Below, piece after piece: positions 1 through 8,209 of a stretch of 64,000 nucleotides of DNA (position 1 is the stretch's first letter; each line of letters begins with the position of its first letter). This DNA is from Prolixibacteraceae bacterium (GTDB taxonomy: Bacteria; Bacteroidota; Bacteroidia; Bacteroidales; Prolixibacteraceae). The position numbers were made by a program, and so were the translations under genes. A model generated the notes under the pieces. That model was not told where the DNA came from. It saw only the letters and a program-made list of their open reading frames with translations, and did not search any database. The stretch is taken from positions 62,001 through 126,000 of the forward strand of contig JAIBEZ010000028.1 of the NCBI GenBank assembly GCA_019459485.1. The letters are read 5' to 3'.

Positions 1-47
1 ATAAATTGTTCATTTTATTTTGTTTTAAGGTTTGATACTAAAACTGA

Positions 48-950
48 TTAATTGCGTTTGCTTTGAATCTCTTTTCTGGCAACTTCGTTTGGCGCTATTT
101 TCCCGTAATACTCATCGGCATAGGCGCGTGTAAATTCGGCGCCGTAAAAAACGATCATGGAAGAGTATGAAACCCAAAGCATGATTAAAATAACTGAACC
201 TGCCGTGCCGTATCCAATACCTGGGTTTACTTTTCCGAAATACAAACCCAGTGCAAGTTTCCCAATATCGAACAGAAGTGCAGTAACCAGAGAGCCAATC
301 CACACATGCCTCCATTTTATTTTTGCATCGGGTAAAAATTTAAACATCAATGCAAACAGTACCGCGAGTATGACCAATGATAGAACGAAATTTACCACTT
401 GTAAAACTACCAGCAGTGATTCGGAAAAATTACCTGATATCCAGTTGCCAAATGCCGCAAGCAATGCCGAAATTAAAAGTGAAATTATAAGCAAAAATGC
501 AATGGAAACAATCAGCCCGAATGAAAACAAGCGGATCCGGATCAGAAGCCAGATGCCTGATTTTGTTTCATCGGTCTTTACTTCCCAAATGGTATTCAAT
601 GATTTCTGAAACTGTGCAAACACGCCGGTTGCGCCAATAATTATTGTTGCAATGCCGATGATGGTTGCCCAAAAAGAATTTTTCATTTTACTTGCCTCCA
701 CAATCATTTTCTGAATTTGTTCAGCAGTATCGGCTCCCATCGTAGAAGAGAATTCTGCTGCCACATGATTGTTTACGGCATCGCGTCCGAAGAAATATCC
801 GGCAAGGGTCAGAATTACCACGAGCAATCCGGGCAATGAAAAAATTGCATAATAAGCAATAACAGCGCTTTCGCGAAACGGATCTTTTACCCACCATCCA
901 TTGAATGCTTTTTTCAGAACTGTAAAAATCTTCTTAAATCGTAGTTTCAT
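48..950 (-). CDS. YihY/BrkB-family inner-membrane protein
   Basis: This is an integral membrane protein of about 300 residues with roughly six hydrophobic segments and the family's typical layout: an N-terminal amphipathic region ending in the FRESAVIAYYAIFSLPG stretch, a soluble loop, then a helical bundle ending in GAEFTRAYA. The family is widespread (YihY/BrkB, once wrongly called ribonuclease BN) and its transport role is not settled. I place the start at the ATG at 950. A TTG seven codons upstream (971) is also open but less likely. The gene follows the M48 lipoprotein gene by about 50 bp and probably shares its promoter (1845-1913). Confidence 0.88.
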   Translation of the reverse strand: MKLRFKKIFTVLKKAFNGWWVKDPFRESAVIAYYAIFSLPGLLVVILTLAGYFFGRDAVNNHVAAEFSSTMGADTAEQIQKMIVEASKMKNSFWATIIGIATIIIGATGVFAQFQKSLNTIWEVKTDETKSGIWLLIRIRLFSFGLIVSIAFLLIISLLISALLAAFGNWISGNFSESLLVVLQVVNFVLSLVILAVLFALMFKFLPDAKIKWRHVWIGSLVTALLFDIGKLALGLYFGKVNPGIGYGTAGSVILIMLWVSYSSMIVFYGAEFTRAYADEYYGKIAPNEVARKEIQSKRN

Positions 951-1000
951 CACTTTCTTTTCGCTAACCAATCAGACTGTCGGGCAGGCTGAATCTGTTA

Positions 1001-1801
1001 TTATTTCTTTCCGGTGTAATATTTCAAAGCTTCAGGCATAAACTGATTTAGCTTTCTCATTCTTGTATCATCAGACGGGTGAGTACTCAAAAATTCGGGT
1101 TGTTTTGCTCCGCCTGCCGCCGACATACGTTGCCAGAAAGGAATGGCTTCACGGGGATCGTATCCGGCCATCGCGGCGAATATCAACCCAAACTGGTCAG
1201 CCTCGGTTTCCTGCTGGCGTGACCATGGCAACATGGCTCCAACCTGACTTCCAATACCGTATGAGGTCATAAATAAATCTCTGGTCTGCTGAGGTTTTTG
1301 CGACAAAGCGACTTCCAAAGCGGTTCCACCCAATTGCTGAACCATCGCTCTGCTCATTCTTTCGCTGCCATGTTTGGCAATGGCGTGGGCAATTTCATGC
1401 CCCATAACAATGGCAAGCGCAGTTTCGGTTTGGGTTACTGGCAACAGACCTGTGTAAACCACTACTTTTCCACCAGGCATACACCAGGCATTAACGTCTT
1501 TACTGTCAACTGTATTGAATTCCCATTTATAACCTTCCAGCACTGCTCCCTGGCCTTTGGCGGTATAATATTTTGTAATTGCATTTGCAATGCGCCCACC
1601 AACCCGGTCAACCATTGCAGCACTGCTGTTGCTGTTGCTTAAAGTCTTGTTTTCCGTCAAAAATGCATTGTACTGGGCTAAGGCCATAACCTGTAATTCT
1701 GATTCCTGTACCAGGCTCAGCTGGTTACGACCTGTTACAAGATTCATCGCGCAACCTCCTAAAAGACCGGCGATTAGAATTAGAAATAGAATGTTTTTCA
1801 T
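1001..1801 (-). CDS. M48-family metalloprotease lipoprotein
   Basis: This is a secreted zinc endopeptidase of the M48 (HtpX/Oma1/BepA-like) family. The N-terminus is a lipoprotein signal peptide with lipobox LLGGC and modified Cys17. The zinc-binding HEIAH motif is at about residues 135-139 and the third ligand is in the ETEAD segment near residues 198-202. At 266 residues it has the usual length for the small single-domain periplasmic members that degrade or quality-control envelope proteins. The stress-type promoter at 1845-1913 begins 44 bp before its ATG, placing it in the shared regulon. It is the first gene of a probable two-gene unit with the YihY gene. Confidence 0.92.
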   Translation of the reverse strand: MKNILFLILIAGLLGGCAMNLVTGRNQLSLVQESELQVMALAQYNAFLTENKTLSNSNSSAAMVDRVGGRIANAITKYYTAKGQGAVLEGYKWEFNTVDSKDVNAWCMPGGKVVVYTGLLPVTQTETALAIVMGHEIAHAIAKHGSERMSRAMVQQLGGTALEVALSQKPQQTRDLFMTSYGIGSQVGAMLPWSRQQETEADQFGLIFAAMAGYDPREAIPFWQRMSAAGGAKQPEFLSTHPSDDTRMRKLNQFMPEALKYYTGKK

Positions 1802-1844
1802 TGGGCATTGTTTTAGTTAATTATTAATAAACTGATTGACAGGT

Positions 1845-1913
1845 CAAAGTTAAAAACTGCCGTCGAAATAAGAATTACACAACTTTTTATTTTAATTACA
1901 ACATTCACACATT
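1845..1913 (-). promoter_or_regulatory. Regulon promoter site 1 (M48 protease/YihY)
   Basis: Read on the minus strand: box 1 AATGTGTGAATGTTGTAA, then box 2 ending in TTGTGTAA with the TGTAA cores 21 bp apart, then a perfect -7 element TAACTTTG (1845-1852) starting 30 nt after the first T of TTGTGTAA. The start codon at 1801 leaves a leader of about 40 nt. This is one of the best-matching copies of the 15-member set. Confidence 0.85.
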
Positions 1914-1930
1914 GATTGTTCAAATTAATG

Positions 1931-2713
1931 CTATTCGATCATCATTGGGTTAACTAAATTTTCATAATCAATAAGCTTGAGGTGTATTTTTCCAACAATG
2001 CGGATATCCATTTCAATCATAACCGGAACGTAATTGCCATCGTCGGTAACCCAGATGCTCACATCGTTTGGCGTTTTAAACATTCGCCCAACTTCAACCA
2101 CAGGCGAAATTCTGAGGCATTTGATCTTTCCGAATTTGGTCCTGATGGTCTCCTTTCCTTTATATCTCAGATAAAATGGGAATATTTCGTCGGAAAAATA
2201 GATGTTCACAAAAATCACTTCGTTTTCTTTCACTTTCGAAAAATCTATCCTTCGGATGTAATAAAGTGATGTGGCCAAATCGAGAATTTTCTCCGGAACT
2301 TTGTGCACTCCGGAAAGCTTCGAATTTACAGTGTTGTTTTTGCGGTTGTAGGTAACCTCGTTGTATTTGGTGTAGTTGCCTTCTTTGATATCGCGTATTT
2401 GTTTGTAAGAAAGGTTTGTTTCCTTATCGAACCAACTTTGGTAAACATCATTTACCCCATAAATAACTTCGGCCATTCCGGTTGTTTTACCGGTAGCTAC
2501 CGCATGAAAAACCGCTTTGTCTTCGTAAATATCATTGGTGAGCGAAAGTGTGGTAATTCCGCCTACAATAATTCCGTACCTGATTTGATAGGTGAGTTTT
2601 TCACCAGCCTTAAATGCGGTGTTTGGTTTGATGGATGGATTAACAAATGGTTGTGCATTCACTAACAATGTGCTAATCAAAAGTATAATCAGAATATTGG
2701 TGCAAAGTTTCAT
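1931..2713 (-). CDS. DUF3108 domain protein, exported
   Basis: The 260-residue product has a cleavable signal peptide (hydrophobic residues 6-20, cut after VNA) followed by a DUF3108 domain, recognised from the AGEKLTYQIRYGIIVGG opening and the alternating beta-strand pattern to the end. Biochemical function of DUF3108 is unknown. Members are periplasmic and often near envelope genes. Its apparent promoter (2960-3028) is 250 bp upstream, with a repeat array (2731-2935) in the leader between promoter and gene. No second promoter is obvious. Confidence 0.85.
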   Translation of the reverse strand: MKLCTNILIILLISTLLVNAQPFVNPSIKPNTAFKAGEKLTYQIRYGIIVGGITTLSLTNDIYEDKAVFHAVATGKTTGMAEVIYGVNDVYQSWFDKETNLSYKQIRDIKEGNYTKYNEVTYNRKNNTVNSKLSGVHKVPEKILDLATSLYYIRRIDFSKVKENEVIFVNIYFSDEIFPFYLRYKGKETIRTKFGKIKCLRISPVVEVGRMFKTPNDVSIWVTDDGNYVPVMIEMDIRIVGKIHLKLIDYENLVNPMMIE

Positions 2714-2730
2714 TTCAAAAATATATTTTT

Positions 2731-2935
2731 GTGAATATCCGAAATATTACCCAGTGTCATAAAAGTAGTTCCCTAAGTGTGCCGAAGGGCATTCAATTGT
2801 CATTTGGTTGTCATTCAATTGTCATTTGGTTGTCATTTGGTTGTCATTAAGTTGCGAGTAAATGGCTACTTAATGACAATAAATGACCACAACTGACTGA
2901 GTCAAATTGCTAAATAGATATGAAAATGGACAATC
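2731..2935. repeat. Phased 11-bp array, family A copy 1
   Basis: Positions 2791-2900 divide exactly into ten consecutive 11-bp units. The first five (ATTCAATTGTC or ATTTGGTTGTC) read TTGTC; after a centre near 2850 the later units read the complementary AATGACA. A perfect 12-bp arm pair (TTGTCATTAAGT / ACTTAATGACAA) spans the centre. The array is flanked by a conserved head (ATATCCGAAATATTACCCA-like plus a CCGAAGGGC piece) and tail (CAACTGACTGA ... GACAATCA). Related copies are at 8053-8195, 8458-8610 and 28791-28950, with a partial at 13250-13330. It lies in the leader of the DUF3108 gene. Confidence 0.85.
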
Positions 2936-2959
2936 ATAAATACTTCAAACTTCATAGGT

Positions 2960-3028
2960 CAAAGGTGGGTCTAAAAAAAACTGGAAGTGTTACACAATTG
3001 CAGACGGGAGTTGCATTATTCACACCTT
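2960..3028 (-). promoter_or_regulatory. Regulon promoter site 2 (upstream of DUF3108)
   Basis: Minus strand: box 1 AAGGTGTGAATAATGCAA, box 2 CAATTGTGTAAC, cores 21 bp apart, and a -7 element CACCTTTG at 2960-2967, 30 nt from TTGTGTAA. The upstream box overlaps the stop codon of the AraC-family gene at 3020. The transcript would cross repeat array A1 before reaching the DUF3108 gene at 2713. Confidence 0.8.
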
Positions 3029-3580
3029 TTCGAGTGGAATGCGTTTTTTTACCCTCAGGTTTTTGTAGTGAGAGGGAGTTAATCCGGTTATTTTTTTGAA
3101 TTGGTTCGACAGATGGGCAACACTGCTGTAATGAAGCCTGTAAGCTATTTCTGTGATATTGAGTTCGCCGTATATCAGCAATTCTTTTACCCGTTCAATT
3201 TTGTGGTGCAGAAAATAATGTTCAATGGTGGTTCCCTGATGTTCCGAAAAGAGATTGGCCAGATAGGTGTAGTCGTAATTTAGTTTTCCGCTCAGATAGT
3301 CAGAGAAATTTACCTTGATCTGATCTTCTGAATAATGAACCAATTCAATAATAACGTTTTTTATTTTTTCGACCAACATGCTTTTTTTGTCTTCGATCAA
3401 AGAAAGTCCCGATTTTTTCAGGCTGAAATCCAGCAGGGTTATTTTTTCAGGGGGGGTGTCATCGGCAATTTCTGCTACGCCCAATTTTATGGATGCATAA
3501 TGCAGTCCAAGCTTCTCAAGTTCTGATTTTACAATCAGTTTGCAGCGATTACTAACCATATTTTTGATGTGGAGCTCCAT
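3020..3580 (-). CDS. Short AraC-family regulator with ferredoxin-like N-domain (AraC 1)
   Basis: The C-terminal half (about residues 90-180) is an AraC-type double helix-turn-helix, with the second helix region SSVAHLSNQFKKITGLTPSHY. The N-terminal 70 residues resemble a degenerate heavy-metal-associated beta-alpha-beta fold: MELHIKNMVSNRC, a helix, a strand, then SGLSLIEDKKS. Only one cysteine of the usual CxxC remains. It is a close paralogue of the regulator at 43437-44009 (shared MVSNRC, LNYDYTYLANLFSE and SSVAHLSNQFKK). It follows a PAS protein and a CheB/CheR/PAS sensor on the same strand, so the three may form one unit. It is a candidate activator for the window-wide promoter set (inference). 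Confidence 0.9.
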   Translation of the reverse strand: MELHIKNMVSNRCKLIVKSELEKLGLHYASIKLGVAEIADDTPPEKITLLDFSLKKSGLSLIEDKKSMLVEKIKNVIIELVHYSEDQIKVNFSDYLSGKLNYDYTYLANLFSEHQGTTIEHYFLHHKIERVKELLIYGELNITEIAYRLHYSSVAHLSNQFKKITGLTPSHYKNLRVKKRIPLEKV

Positions 3581-3751
3581 GCTGCGTAATATTAAACTTT
3601 TAATTCTTAAATTATCCGGTTTGTGAAACCGGTTTGTTACCTGCTGATTTACAGATTAAACAGAGTAACGTCAGGGCATTGTACCTCATTTTAATGGCAA
3701 AGGTTACTTTTGATACAATCTTTTGAAATAAATTAAATATTGTGCTACCAA

Positions 3752-4315
3752 TTAGAAATTTGAAATATCGACAACCGACAAAAGGCAATTGCCATTGTCG
3801 CCTGTGACGATAGCTTCCATATATACCTTACATAGATTTTCCGAATTGCTCCCGAGCATTACTTTGCACGATTCTTTTGTTCTGCCCAAATAAACCATGT
3901 TTAGGAACTCGTTAAATACCGGCAGTGTATCTTCTGAAACGTATAACTTGAAGCTGCTGTTTAACAAGGCGAAACGCCTGTCGCCAAGCAGTTCTGCTCC
4001 GGTAAAATTCAATTCCTGAATCATCCCGTCGTGATCGAGTGTAAAATAGCCCATCGGTGCAAAATCGTACATCATGGTGTATTTTCTCAGCGCCGATTCG
4101 GCCCTTTCATTTGCCCGCATCAATTCTTCGTTCTGCATTTCCAGTTCAATCTGGTGCACCTGAAGTTCGTGAACCAGTCGTTTTACATCGTTTTCAATGG
4201 TCGAAGTGGTCGTTTTATCTTGCTTCACCTTTAGTTTTTCTTCGGCATTCCTTCTTAATAACTGCGCGCTCGTATAATCCTGTTCATCGTTCATGGCAAA
4301 ATAGTTTAAATTCAT
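3752..4315 (-). CDS. Stand-alone PAS-domain protein
   Basis: The 187-residue protein has an N-terminal coiled coil (about residues 40-75, HELQVHQIELEMQNEEL) and one PAS domain (about 80-187, YDFAPMGYFTLDHDG). There is no kinase, cyclase or DNA-binding output, so it would act as a sensor or adaptor module. It lies 211 bp downstream of the CheB/CheR/PAS gene, separated by a low-complexity tract, and 171 bp upstream of AraC 1. An alternative start at Met8 (4294) is possible. Confidence 0.85.
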   Translation of the reverse strand: MNLNYFAMNDEQDYTSAQLLRRNAEEKLKVKQDKTTTSTIENDVKRLVHELQVHQIELEMQNEELMRANERAESALRKYTMMYDFAPMGYFTLDHDGMIQELNFTGAELLGDRRFALLNSSFKLYVSEDTLPVFNEFLNMVYLGRTKESCKVMLGSNSENLCKVYMEAIVTGDNGNCLLSVVDISNF

Positions 4316-4321
4316 GTTTTC

Positions 4322-4535
4322 TAAATATTAGTCGGAAGACCGAAGACAGGAGTCCGGAGACCGAGGTCCGAAGTCCGAAGTTTTGGTCCTTCATCGTCCA
4401 TTTTTATTTTATTATTTTCAGTTTACTTACCTATTTGGCATTTTGTTTCGCTCCCTGCTCCCTGCTCCCTGTTCCCGTCTCCCTACTCCCTGCTCCTGTC
4501 TCCTGACTTCCGTCTCCCGTCTCCCTCTACCTCTT
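4322..4535. repeat. Low-complexity CT-rich/GA-rich tract between sensor genes
   Basis: Positions 4325-4380 are built from words such as GAAGACCGAAG and AGTCCGGAGACCG. Positions 4441-4535 repeat GCTCCCTGCTCCCTG and CCCGTCTCCCT. The end of the tract reaches the 3' end of the CheB/CheR/PAS gene. A related tract is at 13329-13456. It holds no gene or clear terminator. Confidence 0.75.
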
Positions 4536-7457
4536 CGCAATCAAAATTATTTCTGTTGCAACCTGCAAACTGTTGAAAAGGATATTTACTTTCCAGTCAA
4601 CTTCGCACTTATTTCCTTCGGCTGCTGTCATCTCCATTTTATAGTTGGCGTACACCTTTTCTTTCATCATTCTATGAAAGTCTTTTTCAGTCTTTTTCCG
4701 GAGCGGTTCCGAAACAAACTGCTGTATATAACTTTGGCCGATTGTATCTTTGCGTTTCTTTCCGAAGAATTTTTCAACTTCAGGATTAAATTCCAATATC
4801 TTAAAATCGGTTGATAATTTAAATACCAGATCTGGCGACGAATTCAAAATCAACAGGTGTGCCTGTTCGTTTTCGTGTAATTTGGCTTCCAGTTGTTTCA
4901 GATCGGTGATGTTGAAGAACGTGATAACCAGTCCGTCAATCCGGTCTTCGAAGGTGCGGTAAGCCATGATGCGCACCGAAAACCAACGTCCGTCCCTTGT
5001 CGGGATTTGTTTTTTTATAAAAACCAGTGTCTTCAGTACTTCAATGGCATCTTCAACCATTTCAGTATAAATCAGGTCAGAAACCAGGTCGGTGAAAGGC
5101 CGTCCGATATCGCTTTTTATCAGTTTGAAAATGTTTGTTGCCTGTGGCGTAAATTGTCTGATATGTAATTTGTTGTCGAGAAAAAGGGTGGCAATGTCGG
5201 TGCTGTTGAGCAGGTTTCTCATGTCGTTGTTCACCCTCGAATAATCATCGATTTTCGATTGCAATTCGGCGTTTACAGTTTGCAATTCTTCGTTCAGGCT
5301 TTGCATTTCTTCCTTCGAACTCGTAAGTTCTTCATTCGTTGACTGCAATTCCTCGTTGGTTGACTGCAACTCTTCGTTGGTCGATTTAAGTTCTTCCTGC
5401 GAAGTTTGCATTTCTTCGAGCGTATAATGCATTTCTTCGCGCGTATGCTGCAACTCTGCCTCAAGTTCCGACTGTGTAATGTTAACGATGGTTTTATTTC
5501 CTTTCTTTTTCGGAAGTTCTGCATCAGGAACCTTTGGCAAATCATTGAAAATAATCATTACCATCCCGTTCAAGGGTTCAGGTTTATCGATCCACTTAAG
5601 AGTAACATTGATGTTTTGTGTGCCTCCGTTTGTACCCACTTTTATGTTGTGCAAAACCACCGCCTCTTTGGTCAGGATGGCCTTACGGAACGCGATGGGG
5701 AAATCGTTGCGCAAACCTTCGCGAAGCATCGCAAAGATATTCAGGTTTGCCTTGCCAACTGCCGGTTCCAGATATTTTCCGGTGCGTCCGCTGATGTAAA
5801 CGATGTCGCCTTTTTCGGTTACCAAAACTCCGGGAGGCGAAAAATACTGCAACAACATTTTATCGGCAAGCGCTTCAATATTCTGGGGCAATTTAACTTG
5901 AACAGGTTTCTCCATATCAGTAGATTTAGACCGGGAAAATGATGAGGGAAAATCGAATAATTCGCGCACTGCTGAAGATTTATCGTATGGATTGTAAATC
6001 TTCAGTTTGTTATCTGCCACCTTAAACAGATGGCTTTGGGTTCCGAGTGACTCAGAACTGCCAAGTACCATAATTCCTTCAGGGTTAAGGCTATAATAAA
6101 ACAGCCCAAGTATTTTCTTTTGCAATTCCTGATCCATGTAAATCAACAGATTACGGCAGGTAAGAATATCGAGTTTGGTGAAAGGCGGGTGCATGATAAT
6201 ATTGTGCTGCGCAAACACAACCATTTCCCTGATTTCGGTGGTTACCCGGTAATTCTCATCCTGAGGGATGAAAAACCGGTTAAGCCGTTCCGGAGATACA
6301 TCGCCAGTAATATTTGCCGGAAAAACTCCTTTTCTGGCAGCGTCAATCGCTTCGACGTCGAGATCGGTGGCAAATATCTGTAATAAAATGCCGCCGTGTG
6401 GTTTTATTCTTTCGAGTGTTTCTTTAAACACGATGGCAAGCGAATAGGCCTCTTCCCCGGTTGAGCAACCGGCAACCCATGCCCTAAGTGTAGCACCCTC
6501 GTGAAGACCGGCGATCAAATCCGGGATAAAAGTCTCTTTCAGCTTTTCCCAAACAGTTGGGTCACGAAAAAAATTGGTTACGCCAATCATCAGTTCCTTG
6601 AAAAGGATTTCCACTTCCTTCGGATTTTCTTTCAAAAAGCTGACATACGAAGTTATTCTTTTGATTTGGTGCACTGCCATTCGTCTTTCGATGCGGCGGT
6701 ACATTGTATTTTTCTTATACAGTGAGAAATCGTTCCCGGTTTGTATGCGCAGAAGGGAAATGATTTTTTCGAGCGAATTTTTGTCCTGAGCTTCTGTGTC
6801 AGGAACTGATTTTATTTCAGGAATGTGATTCAGAAATTTAAGCAGGCTTACAGGCAGCTCTTCGGCAGGAGCCAAAATATCTACAATCACCGAGGCGATG
6901 GCATTGCGCGGCATACTGTCGAATTTTGCAGTGGAGGGTTCCTGTACCATCACAATGCCGTTTTGTTCTTTTATGGCGCCAAGTCCCAAACTGCCGTCGG
7001 AGCCCATTCCTGAAAGAACCACACCCACAGCCCTTTCCTGCTGGTCGTCAGCAAGCGAACGCATGAAAACATCGATTGGAAGACGAAGCCCTCTTATTTC
7101 GACCGGATCGACCAGGTGAAGTACTCCCTGCGATATTGACATGCTTTTATTGGGCGGAATAACAAACACCAGGTTTGGCTTTACGGCCATACCGTCTTTC
7201 ACCTGAAAAACTTCCATGGCTGAAATTCGCTGAAGCAATTCGGGAAGCATTCCTTTTTGTGTCGGATCAAGGTGCTGGATAACAACATACGCCATTCCGC
7301 TGTTCTCGGGTACATGGCTCAGAAATTGCTCCAGTGCTTCCAAACCTCCGGCTGACGCCCCAATACAAACAATTGGAAAATTAACGGTCTCCGGTTCAGA
7401 AGGTTTTTTTCTTAACATTTTTGTCAATTTATCCTGCACTTGTTTCACCGTTATCAA
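4527..7457 (-). CDS. CheB-CheR-PAS fusion signalling protein
   Basis: The 976-residue protein joins, in order: a CheB methylesterase domain (residues 25-210) with intact catalytic residues Ser35 (GASAGG), His62 (QHLDP) and Asp154 (GMGSDG); a CheR methyltransferase (about 225-490, AGCSTGEEAYS); a long coiled coil (about 650-740) made of near-identical LQSTNEE heptads; and two PAS domains to the C-terminus. Many relatives end in a histidine kinase; this one stops after the second PAS (EIILIAKR) and has no HisKA or ATPase region. No chemoreceptor or flagellar gene is near, so classical chemotaxis is unlikely. It precedes a PAS protein and AraC 1 and may feed that regulator (inference). Confidence 0.92.
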   Translation of the reverse strand: MITVKQVQDKLTKMLRKKPSEPETVNFPIVCIGASAGGLEALEQFLSHVPENSGMAYVVIQHLDPTQKGMLPELLQRISAMEVFQVKDGMAVKPNLVFVIPPNKSMSISQGVLHLVDPVEIRGLRLPIDVFMRSLADDQQERAVGVVLSGMGSDGSLGLGAIKEQNGIVMVQEPSTAKFDSMPRNAIASVIVDILAPAEELPVSLLKFLNHIPEIKSVPDTEAQDKNSLEKIISLLRIQTGNDFSLYKKNTMYRRIERRMAVHQIKRITSYVSFLKENPKEVEILFKELMIGVTNFFRDPTVWEKLKETFIPDLIAGLHEGATLRAWVAGCSTGEEAYSLAIVFKETLERIKPHGGILLQIFATDLDVEAIDAARKGVFPANITGDVSPERLNRFFIPQDENYRVTTEIREMVVFAQHNIIMHPPFTKLDILTCRNLLIYMDQELQKKILGLFYYSLNPEGIMVLGSSESLGTQSHLFKVADNKLKIYNPYDKSSAVRELFDFPSSFSRSKSTDMEKPVQVKLPQNIEALADKMLLQYFSPPGVLVTEKGDIVYISGRTGKYLEPAVGKANLNIFAMLREGLRNDFPIAFRKAILTKEAVVLHNIKVGTNGGTQNINVTLKWIDKPEPLNGMVMIIFNDLPKVPDAELPKKKGNKTIVNITQSELEAELQHTREEMHYTLEEMQTSQEELKSTNEELQSTNEELQSTNEELTSSKEEMQSLNEELQTVNAELQSKIDDYSRVNNDMRNLLNSTDIATLFLDNKLHIRQFTPQATNIFKLIKSDIGRPFTDLVSDLIYTEMVEDAIEVLKTLVFIKKQIPTRDGRWFSVRIMAYRTFEDRIDGLVITFFNITDLKQLEAKLHENEQAHLLILNSSPDLVFKLSTDFKILEFNPEVEKFFGKKRKDTIGQSYIQQFVSEPLRKKTEKDFHRMMKEKVYANYKMEMTAAEGNKCEVDWKVNILFNSLQVATEIILIAKR

Positions 7458-7491
7458 TGTTGAAAATTCACTGAAATATACAAAAAAATCG

Positions 7492-7621
7492 CTAGTGTCG
7501 TGTCAACCAACTCTTGTCACAACGTCATGCCGAACTTGTTTCGGCATCCCTTCTATCATGAGACCCTGAAACAAGTTCAGGGTGACGTACCTTCGACAGT
7601 AAAACATTGACGTGACACTAG
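7492..7621. repeat. 130-bp MITE-like hairpin element
   Basis: The ends are inverted repeats: CTAGTGTCGTGTCAA on the left and the complement of CTAGTGTCACGTCAA on the right (13 of 15 match). Inside are two hairpins, GCCGAACTTGTTTCGGC and CCTGAAACAAGTTCAGG, of a type I associate with dispersed palindromes in this phylum. There is no coding capacity. The right terminus supplies the TAG stop codon of the 140-residue gene at 7618. Confidence 0.75.
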
Positions 7622-8040
7622 GGTATTGGCTTTACGCTGTCAACTATGTACTCCGATTCTCCATTCCAGAACAATGCGCCGTTTTTCTGATTGTAATGAA
7701 CGATCACCATTTGACCCTGTATGGTATCGAGGTGATTGGCCACTTTCTCGTCGGTTACCGAAAAAAAGAACTTTTCGGATGCAATCGCTACATTCTGATT
7801 TCCTACCACGCTGCTAAGTATCATTTCTCCCTCGTAGGTTTTGAACAGATTGCCCTTTTTTGAAAATTTCTGTAATAATCCGGCGCGGTATCCTTCGCTG
7901 TAAGTATAAAAATACTTCACGTAAATGAAAGGGCCTGAAATAATCACAATCAGGAGGATAATGCCCAAAAAGAATTTTCTCATTTTTCGTTTGGCTCCAG
8001 TCCATCTGGTGGCATTGGTCGATTTTGAGTTTGCAAACAT
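7618..8040 (-). CDS. Conserved membrane-anchored protein of unknown function
   Basis: I do not recognise a characterised function. The product has one hydrophobic segment near its N-terminus (FFLGIILLIVIISGPFIYV) and a small beta-rich domain containing YSEGYRAGLLQKFSKKGNLFKTYEG. Proteins of this type in Bacteroidota are sometimes labelled 6-phosphogluconate dehydrogenase, which neither length nor motifs support. An internal ATG at 7983 directly before the membrane segment may be the real start. The stop codon is formed by the end of the MITE-like element. Repeat array A2 lies just upstream. Confidence 0.75.
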   Translation of the reverse strand: MFANSKSTNATRWTGAKRKMRKFFLGIILLIVIISGPFIYVKYFYTYSEGYRAGLLQKFSKKGNLFKTYEGEMILSSVVGNQNVAIASEKFFFSVTDEKVANHLDTIQGQMVIVHYNQKNGALFWNGESEYIVDSVKPIP

Positions 8041-8052
8041 AAATTGTATAAA

Positions 8053-8195
8053 TGAATATTCGTAATATTACCCAATGTCATAAAAAGTCATTCAATTGTC
8101 ATTAAGTTGCCAGTAAATGACAACGGAATGACAATAAATGACCACAAATGACTGACACAAAATACCAAATAGGTATGCAAACAGACAGTCATTTG
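8053..8195. repeat. Phased 11-bp array, family A copy 2
   Basis: From 8090 the sequence runs in 11-bp steps (ATTCAATTGTC, ATTAAGTTGCC, AGTAAATGACA, ACGGAATGACA, ATAAATGACCA, CAAATGACTGA), with the same head (TATTACCCAATGTCAT) and tail (AATAGGTATGCAAACAGACA) as copy 1. It has the same orientation as copy 1 and the opposite orientation to copy 3 at 8458-8610, so the pair flanks the small gene at 8210. Confidence 0.85.
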
Positions 8196-8209
8196 TTTTA
8201 GATTGCTTA

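Noticed and set aside
157-609. 150-residue plus-strand frame opposite the YihY gene
   Set aside because: It is antisense to a clear YihY coding sequence and has no motif.
2791-2900. CRISPR array
   Set aside because: Units of 11 bp are contiguous without spacers, and no cas gene is present.
3616-3632. CCGGTTT-GTG-AAACCGG hairpin in the AraC 1 leader as a terminator
   Set aside because: There is no following T-run on either strand; too short to call.
3711-3748. TGATACAAT...TTGTGC pair with 29-bp offset upstream of AraC 1, like a regulon site
   Set aside because: No -7 element at the 30-nt offset and the upstream box fails to match TTCACAC; probably chance in AT-rich DNA.
4527-7457. Chemotaxis operon
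   Set aside because: CheB and CheR domains are present, but there is no CheA, CheW, receptor or flagellar gene in the window.
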